A stretch of DNA of 64,000 nt from Heliopora coerulea (lineage: Eukaryota > Cnidaria > Anthozoa > Scleralcyonacea > Helioporidae). The notes under the pieces were generated by a model. It searched no databases. It was not told the DNA's origin and saw only the letters and a list, made by a program, of their open reading frames with translations. Positions 58,201 to 64,000 of the stretch are shown here, in pieces. Position numbers and translations under genes: made by a program. The stretch lies in the NCBI GenBank assembly GCA_030142905.1, contig JASJOG010000086.1, positions 682,001 through 746,000 of the forward strand, read 5' to 3'. The first letter of the stretch is position 1. Each line of letters opens with the position of its first letter.

Positions 58201-59537
58201 GAGAGTAATCTTAAGATAGCTCAACAGCACTTGGACAGTCTGAGAGCGAAGTTCGGCGAGCACATGAAGAGGCTGAATGTGGAGGAGCACGTGGAAATGT
58301 TGAAAAACAAAGCGAACGAAATGCACAACAAAACCCAAGAGGCTCTTGGAAAACTTGATGAACACGCCCAAACGCTCAAAGGCAAACTACAAGATCATTG
58401 GGAGCAGCTTACAAACTGGATCCAGGTATAGGACTTTCAGTTATTTTGCTGAGATGCGGATATGCTATATAAATTAGTATGTTGCGTTGCATAGTATGGT
58501 CAACTATTGTCTATTACTGTTAGTACATAGTATAGGTCACTACGTTGTTGCATGTTATGAATGCATGTCTGATCGCGTACATTAGTGGTCGCGAAGGAAT
58601 AAGTCTTTGTTGATAACAACTGTTCAGATTTCCTTCGAAATCGTTGATTCGCACGCCGTCCTGTCCAATGACGTCGATTTCATCACTGTTTTCCTACCCG
58701 TTTATTTACCTATCTTCCTACTATCTACTGATCTTTACCTGTATCTTTCTTAGGGGGAACAAAAAACCACGAAGGAAAACAAAGGTAGGAGCATTTGTAT
58801 GAGTAGTGTAAGAGGTTAACTTCACGAAGGGAAATATCGACGACATAAAACATTCATATATATTAGACAATGTATCCTAAATGACCGTTTGAATGAGAAA
58901 GTTCACTTCACCGTCGTTGCAGTACATGTTCGAATTGCATGTCCTGTTGCTCTCTACTAATTCATATTTACAAAAACTACTTTAGATTTTCCTCGTCCAA
59001 ATGTATCATTAGTAAAGAATTTGAATATTTTCATTAAAATTTCAGGGTTTCCTTTAAAATCGAGTTAGTTTTATGAGAACATAGTTTAGTACATATTCTT
59101 TGCAGATATTTAAAAGTGAATTCTCATCTAAAGCCCTTAGTTCTATGATTATAAAGCTTCTTTTATTTTTTTGGTTTCCTTACGTAAATTAACGAAATCT
59201 CCCTAAAACAACATGAAAAGCTGGCAATTCTATGAACTGCGTGGTTTTTAAACTGATTCATGAATCATAACAGCAACTTGTGTGTTTGATTAGGTGTATT
59301 AACGTGTTTAAAACCAGCGTTTGGAATTCCTGTTTCAAGAGTTCGACAATTGAAGAAAAAGGTTTTCTTTTGATCCTGAAACGCATGTGCTGGCGTATTT
59401 GCTTTTCATCCAGTTGGTTTTATATTAAAATGATTTGTCCGTTTTTAGAGCCCGCTGAAATGAAACTACCGTCTCAAGTTTTGAATAAGTTGAAGTGGAA
59501 ACGCCTTATGAAGAAATTGAAGGCTCAGAAACCATAA
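52244..59537 (+). CDS. Secreted amphipathic-helix repeat protein, apolipoprotein-like, 5 exons, complete
   Basis: Exons: 52244-52289, 54695-54968, 57423-58425, 58754-58784, 59449-59537. All introns are GT-AG and every join keeps phase (1443 nt, 480 aa). Exon 1 is a signal peptide (MKLIFLMLVCALTVSG), so the protein should enter the secretory pathway. The rest is almost wholly predicted helix, rich in Glu, Lys, Ala and Gln, with very few Pro or Gly. It has 11- and 33-type repeat spacing: AKEHLKAAKEQAKILK resembles AREHLKTLKEQAEKFK, and Trp-Glu pairs recur (TWEQF, SWEEF, KWEDL, SWEKA, SWEGM, HWEQL). This resembles exchangeable apolipoproteins (A-I/A-IV/E), which bind lipid; LEA-like or coiled-coil proteins are the alternative. 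The mature part appears to have no Cys. The tail is basic (KWKRLMKKLKAQKP). A TATA box and an AATAAA signal frame the gene. Confidence 0.88.
56250..56682. mobile_element. DNA transposon relic with CGGTTTT-type ends, in intron 2
   Basis: The 433-bp element has inverted ends TAGTGTGAAGCGGTT and AACTGCCTCACACTA. Subterminal blocks are repetitive and complementary: AACCGAAACCGAAAACCG on the left, CGGTTTTTCGGTTTTTCGG on the right. Non-coding AT-rich interior. No clear target duplication; hAT-like is possible. Confidence 0.6.
56970..57182. mobile_element. palindromic tRNA-derived element in intron 2
   Basis: Two 67-bp arms (56970-57036 and 57116-57182) are inverted copies sharing GAAACTTCACAATTA, CACTGCTGAAGTCAACTGAA and GTTGACTCGAGCG. 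Between them lies the rest of a tRNA-like sequence on the minus strand (57017-57087). The 22-bp segment ATTGAGCTATCGAGTCCACAG is repeated in tandem in the loop (near 57075-57115). Confidence 0.8.
57017..57087 (-). ncRNA. tRNA-like sequence, part of a SINE, not a functional tRNA
   Basis: It has a perfect 7-bp acceptor stem (GACTCGA with TCGAGTC), an A box (TAGCTCAACAGGTAGAGCG) and a B box (GAGTTCAAATCTC). The anticodon arm pairs only over three bases, which argues against a working tRNA. It is embedded in the palindrome at 56970-57182. Confidence 0.65.
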
Positions 59538-59624
59538 GTCCCTGATGTCAACTGAGGTGTCTCACGTTCGCTGATTGTCATTTATGAACTTCAATCATCT
59601 ACCATTCGACCAGTCTTGTAAATT

Positions 59625-59630
59625 AATAAA
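59625..59630 (+). terminator. poly(A) signal of the helical-repeat gene
   Basis: AATAAA in TTAATAAAAAGTATT, 88 nt past the stop codon, suitable for 3' end formation. Confidence 0.65.
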
Positions 59631-61714
59631 AAGTATTACTGAATTTCGTCTGGTGCTAATAAGATTTATATTTTGTTTACTGAGGTCTCCCACAACTTTA
59701 CAAAATCTGTTGTTTATTTAGATCGGTGAACTCTGGAGATCATCTTTGAATCGTACTTCTGGGGTTTGGGGCTTTTTGCCCCTCGTTGTTGAGTTATCTG
59801 TGTAGACTGTTTAAGCTTATGCGTTTTGAATGTCGTACACATCTCCATATATTATCCAAAACAAGTTAAATAAACTAAATTTGAGGCTCTATACCTTCAT
59901 CGTGATTTTCCACATAATGAAACATTTCATTGCAGGGACACATCCTAGCAAGATTTCAACAATAGTTATAATACTCTTTTACCATTCATAACGAAACCAT
60001 GTGATATAACACACTCCTCATGGACGTAAACTTCTCCACAATCTTTGATGGACAGGAATGTTGGCAAGCATTCATACCATCAGTACTTCACAATGTTCGC
60101 GTGACGCGTCGATGTTGTATCAGTCATACAACCACACGCCTTCGGCACGTTCTCGTATATCCAACACCGCCGCCCATGCTGTAAACTACAACAAATATGC
60201 GTAAATTTTCGTCATAAAACCACACGCCTTCGACACGTTCTTGTATATCCAACACCACCGTCCATACTGTAAACATTACAACAGATCTGCGTAAATTTTC
60301 AAATACATCTGGTAAAATTGGTTATTCTAGCACGGGTCACCAGTTAGTTATGTTCAAACTTTAAAAATCCAACCCAGGCTGATGCTAACCGGGGGCGAAA
60401 CCGGATTTTTATTAATTGGCATAACGGCTTAACGCAGATTTAGTGTAACGAGATTTTTGTGTGGCTGTTGCCCTTCATGAATTTTCCGTCGAAGACCATG
60501 TTGAAAAGGAACGTGTTACATTTTTTGAATGTACAGTGGAGCTAAGAATGTCGTTTGCAAGTTCGAAGAGCATTCAAAGCTACAGGTGCACTGACGAAAA
60601 AAGCGCGTTCTGTATCAGGCTTATCTGTGTGGTAGGTGTCTACGCCTTCTCCCAAACAAAGCGCTTGCCCCGCAGGTCAGTATGCGGCCTGATATCAGGT
60701 CTGTTCAGAAAATTCCAGCAGCTGCATATGATAATATAATGTGAGTGAAGCTATTCTACCCTCAGTTGATGGAGTGAAGTCACACGGACAATTGACGAAA
60801 CGTTTCGAAAAATTCTCGGGCAGCCTCCGTACTGCGTGCAAATTTCCCTGCGAATTTTAACAATTCAGCCTAGACGCTGTGATTGAACCATTGGAAAGAA
60901 ATAATTTACTCATTATAACACGCTCATTATCCAGTATAAATAAGTACAGACCCTTTCTGCAGGTTAAAACAAAGTGCTATGCACTTGATCCTCGGCACGG
61001 TGGAAGCATCCGATCTAGTTGGAGTAAAGAGAAGCGTTGACACGAGCCCGAATTTTCCGTTGCATAAATTTAAGGATTGTTTAAAATGAATTTGTCGTCT
61101 TATGTGATCCAAGAAACGAATTTTACTTTAAATATTACTGCTTGCTCAGTTTGTAACAATCTGGGTTTTTATTGTCTTACTTCATTTATTTACCATCAAA
61201 GAATAGAAAATGGTAGGATAGCCCTCGAAATCAACGTATTTGTTACGTGAAATGCTAGACTTTCGTCGATGGTCGTTAGATATGCATTAGCAGCGAGTAA
61301 CGCAAGAAAGCCGTGTTTTTCGTCCAACGACGCCTACACCTAGTTTTTCGTAATAAATTTGACATAAATTAGTTCCTCAGACGTTGTTCACCATCAATAC
61401 CTGCGTGATGGTAGCTGCTTGCGCGTTAGGCCACATCACCTATCAATTCATACTCGTAGAAGTCTCGACCTCATAGTTTGATTAAATTAACAGAACCGTT
61501 GAATACCTACCAGCAACAGAATTTCAGCCTTTGGTCAGGAGCATTATTACATTGTTATCATCACACTTATCAGGAATAAAGTACTGTATATTATTAGTCC
61601 CAAAATTTTTGCTAGAACTTAGGCTAAATTAAGCAGTAGTTTAACCAACAACAGTTATCGGTCGCGCTGCAACGGAATATGTTTGAAGGTTCCCCTATAT
61701 TGTAAATCGCCATT
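59631..61714. other. convergent intergenic region
   Basis: This lies between the 3' ends of the helical-repeat gene (+) and the potassium channel gene (-). No gene recognised; an 88-bp duplication is listed separately. AATAAA on the minus strand near 61185-61195 could serve the channel transcript. Confidence 0.45.
60124..60300. repeat. 88-bp tandem duplication
   Basis: 60124-60211 and 60212-60300 share CCACACGCCTTCG, TATATCCAACACC and TGCGTAAATTTTC with about 10-15% differences. Non-coding. Confidence 0.8.
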
Positions 61715-64000
61715 TTATAAAATAGTTTCAGTCTTTCGCCGTGGCGTTTTTGGTGTGTTATGTGGCGACAATTTCGCGAAGTGATTCACAACTTCGCTCT
61801 GTTTGTTATTCAACTTTGAAATTCCCTTGAGCTCGAGAATCTCTTGGTCAAGATCCGCCGTAGAACACGTCAGTGGCGGAGGTATCTGAACTGTGAAGCT
61901 GTTTCCTTGTGCCGTATCCTCCTCGGTTGCCTGTCGGGCCTGTTCGGCAACCTGTCGTGCTAGTTCCTCTTTGTAGTAGTATTCGAAGTTGGAGACGATA
62001 ACAGGGACGGGTAATGCGATTGCCAGTACACCTGACAAGGCGCACATGGCGCCCACGACTTTACCTGGAAAGATGAGATTATCATGTTAATGTGGCTCAC
62101 TTTGCACCGTCAGCGTTACAAAGAAGACAAAGAAAGAAGAAAGAAGAAAAAAAAGACTGATGAAGAAGAAGGAGTGGATAAGGAAAAAGAAGAAGAAAAG
62201 GATGAAGAGGTAGAAGAGGAGGGGGAAGAATAAGAGGAACAAGAGCACTAAGAAGTGTAACAATACCAAGAGAAGAAGAAGAAGAAGAAGAAGGAGAAGA
62301 AGAAAGTGAAGAAGGAGAAGAAGAAGAAGGAGAAGAAGGAGAAGAAGAAGAAGAAGAAGGAGAAGAAGAAGTAGAAGAAGAAGAAGAAGGAGAAGAAGAA
62401 GAAGAAGGAGAAGAAGGAAGAAGAAGAAGAAGAAGAAGAAGAAGGAGAAGAAGAAGAAGAAGGAGGAGAAGAAGAAGAAGAAGGAGAAGAAGAAGAAGAA
62501 GAAGAAGAAGAAGAAGGAGAAGAAGAAGAAGAAAGAGAAGAAGGAAGAGAAGAAGAAGAAGGAGAAGAAGAAGGAGGAGGAGGAGGAGAAGAAGAAGGAG
62601 GAGACGAAGAAGAAGAAGAAGAAGACGAAGAAGAAGAAAAGGAGGAAGAAGAGGGAGAAGGAGAGGAAGAGGAAGAGAAGCTACGAGAAGAAGAAAGACA
62701 AGGGGGAATGGGATGGAGAGGAAGAAGACAAAGGCTACAATTCAGTTTACAACAGAAAGCGCACGAGTCAAAAAGGTATGGGAATTAAAACAATAAATGG
62801 GACGGAAACAAAAAATGCCAGTAGAAAACTGAATAACAGAAAGAAAAAACGAGAAATATCAAAAAGAATTTAAAAAGCATTGAAAATGGTTTTCCACTAC
62901 TTATCCTTGGATTATTTCCCTAAACCCAGAGTTGTGCCTGATCCGCGTGTCTTTCAGTACAGGAAATGGCTGATTATTAGGGGGGAAATATAGCGATACA
63001 TACCAAGATTGGATTTTGGATGTACGTCTCCATAGCCGACAGTTGTCATGGTGACAATAGCCCACCAGAACGAATGTGGGATGCTTGCAAAGTCCTCTTT
63101 GTTTTCTTTGTTCTCGCAGTAGTAAATCCCGCTTGAAAACAAGATCATACCCAAGATCATGAACAGTAGCAGCATGAAGAGCTCGCTTCGGCTCGATTTG
63201 AGGGTGTGACCAAGGATGTAAAGTCCACGGGAATGTCGCGTGAGCTTGAAAATTCGTACCACGCGAATGACCCGCAACACTCGGAGGACTTCCATGGCAT
63301 TACCCTCTTCACCAATGCTTTTCATGAGCAGCTGAACGTAGAAGGGTAGAATGGAGAGCACGTCGATAATGTTCAGAGTGCCCGTTAAAAATGCGATCTT
63401 TTGGGGGGAGCCTGCTAGACGGAGCACATATTCCAGCGTAAACCATCCATTGCATACGGCGCTGATAATGAACCATGTGTGTTTATGGTCATTGAGGCTT
63501 GGCAAGCTCTCGATGCAGAACACGATGATCGAGATGAGGATAACGGAAAGTGAAATTATGGCAAGTATCCTGGCAACCAAGGATGAGGAAGGCACTTCAA
63601 AAGCTTCCCAAACCATGCGCTGATACTTGTTTTCGGGTAGTTCTTCCTTCAAGTCTTCAACCCCATCTTCATCGAAGCCAAGCAGTTTCTGCGCTTCTGC
63701 TTTCAGCCCAAAGAAGGTGCACTCCTGGATAAAAATATCCGGGGCAAGATTTACCGGTCGGAGTAAAGTCCCTCCGGACTGGTAGAAATAAAGGATCGAC
63801 GTGAAACAGCTGCGGTGACGGTCGAAAAAATATTCCCCTTTTTCGGCATCGTAAAAAGATTCGCGCATTTTACTATTTCCTAAAAGTGTGTTAGGATATC
63901 TCTTCAGGGTCATTTCGAAGGTCTGGAATGTCTTCCCGGAAACATTGATTTTTACGGTCGAGCGATCGACTAACGTATTATTGCAGGATATGAAGTGATC
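61715..64000 (-). CDS. Shaker/Kv1-type voltage-gated potassium channel, N-terminus beyond window
   Basis: Two exons are visible: 64000-63004 (5' end off the window) and 62064-61715, joined GT-AG in phase (SNL, then G, then KVVGAM). The T1 tetramerisation domain begins near the edge ([34 protein letters not shown]). S1 is [18 protein letters not shown]2 [17 protein letters not shown], and S3 [17 protein letters not shown]4 is [20 protein letters not shown], which keeps all four gating arginines plus the following Lys and Arg of Shaker. S5, the pore ([15 protein letters not shown]) and S6 ([15 protein letters not shown]) follow; PVP is the Kv gate kink. The cytoplasmic tail is short and ends KTETIL. 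The product is a plasma-membrane K+ channel of the Kv1 group; paralogue not assignable. Confidence 0.95.
62273..62690. repeat. long (GAA)n/(GAAGGA)n purine tract in channel intron
   Basis: About 420 bp of almost pure purine on the plus strand, GAA with frequent GGA, with a more degenerate lead-in from 62116. It lies in the last intron of the minus-strand potassium channel gene, so the nascent transcript carries UUC repeats. Such mirror-symmetric tracts can form triplex DNA. Confidence 0.95.

Noticed and set aside
57412..58371. 319-codon minus ORF
   Set aside because: Antisense shadow of the Glu/Lys/Ala-rich repeat exon; Leu/Phe/Ser content follows from codon bias.

Overview
The window looks like nuclear DNA of an anthozoan cnidarian, probably a stony coral or sea anemone. 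It has animal genes with GT-AG introns, an AT-rich background, and many short fold-back, PIF/Harbinger-like, piggyBac-like and tRNA-derived repeats. The species cannot be named from sequence alone. Five genes can be supported. All were read by hand, with exon joins checked for phase; most other open frames are short and look like chance.

Layout. 1-1508 (-): the N-terminal two-domain ubiquitin-like plus ankyrin part of an ANKUB1-like protein, running off the left edge. 1.5-11.2 kb: intergenic, with a fold-back element, tRNA-derived SINEs, three copies of a roughly 420-bp palindromic MITE and a 43-bp minisatellite. 11249-12288 (-): one large exon of an AKAP1-like protein (membrane anchor, KH, Tudor). 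12.3-14.4 kb: a strikingly CpG-poor block. 14.4-31 kb: no recognised host gene; a piggyBac-like MITE, several PIF/Harbinger-like MITEs and a 961-bp Harbinger-type element carrying a MADF DNA-binding ORF. 31433-38986 (-): a complete 13-exon VMP1 gene (495 aa) whose first two exons add an N-terminal SAP motif not present in vertebrate VMP1. 39-52 kb: intergenic, with repeats and two small tandem duplications. 52244-59537 (+): a 5-exon gene for a secreted, highly charged amphipathic-helix protein of 480 aa, apolipoprotein-like, with a TATA box and a poly(A) signal. 61715-64000 (-): the T1-to-C-terminus part of a Shaker/Kv1-type potassium channel with a long GAA tract in its last intron.

The five genes do not form a pathway or operon; they are ordinary neighbours. 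VMP1 and the AKAP1 region lie in CpG-depleted DNA, while ANKUB1, the apolipoprotein-like gene and the channel do not. That pattern fits gene-body methylation of broadly expressed genes. The most unusual items are the SAP-VMP1 fusion, the secreted helical-repeat gene, the nested Harbinger/piggyBac junction that gives an order of insertion, and the tRNA-derived palindromes.
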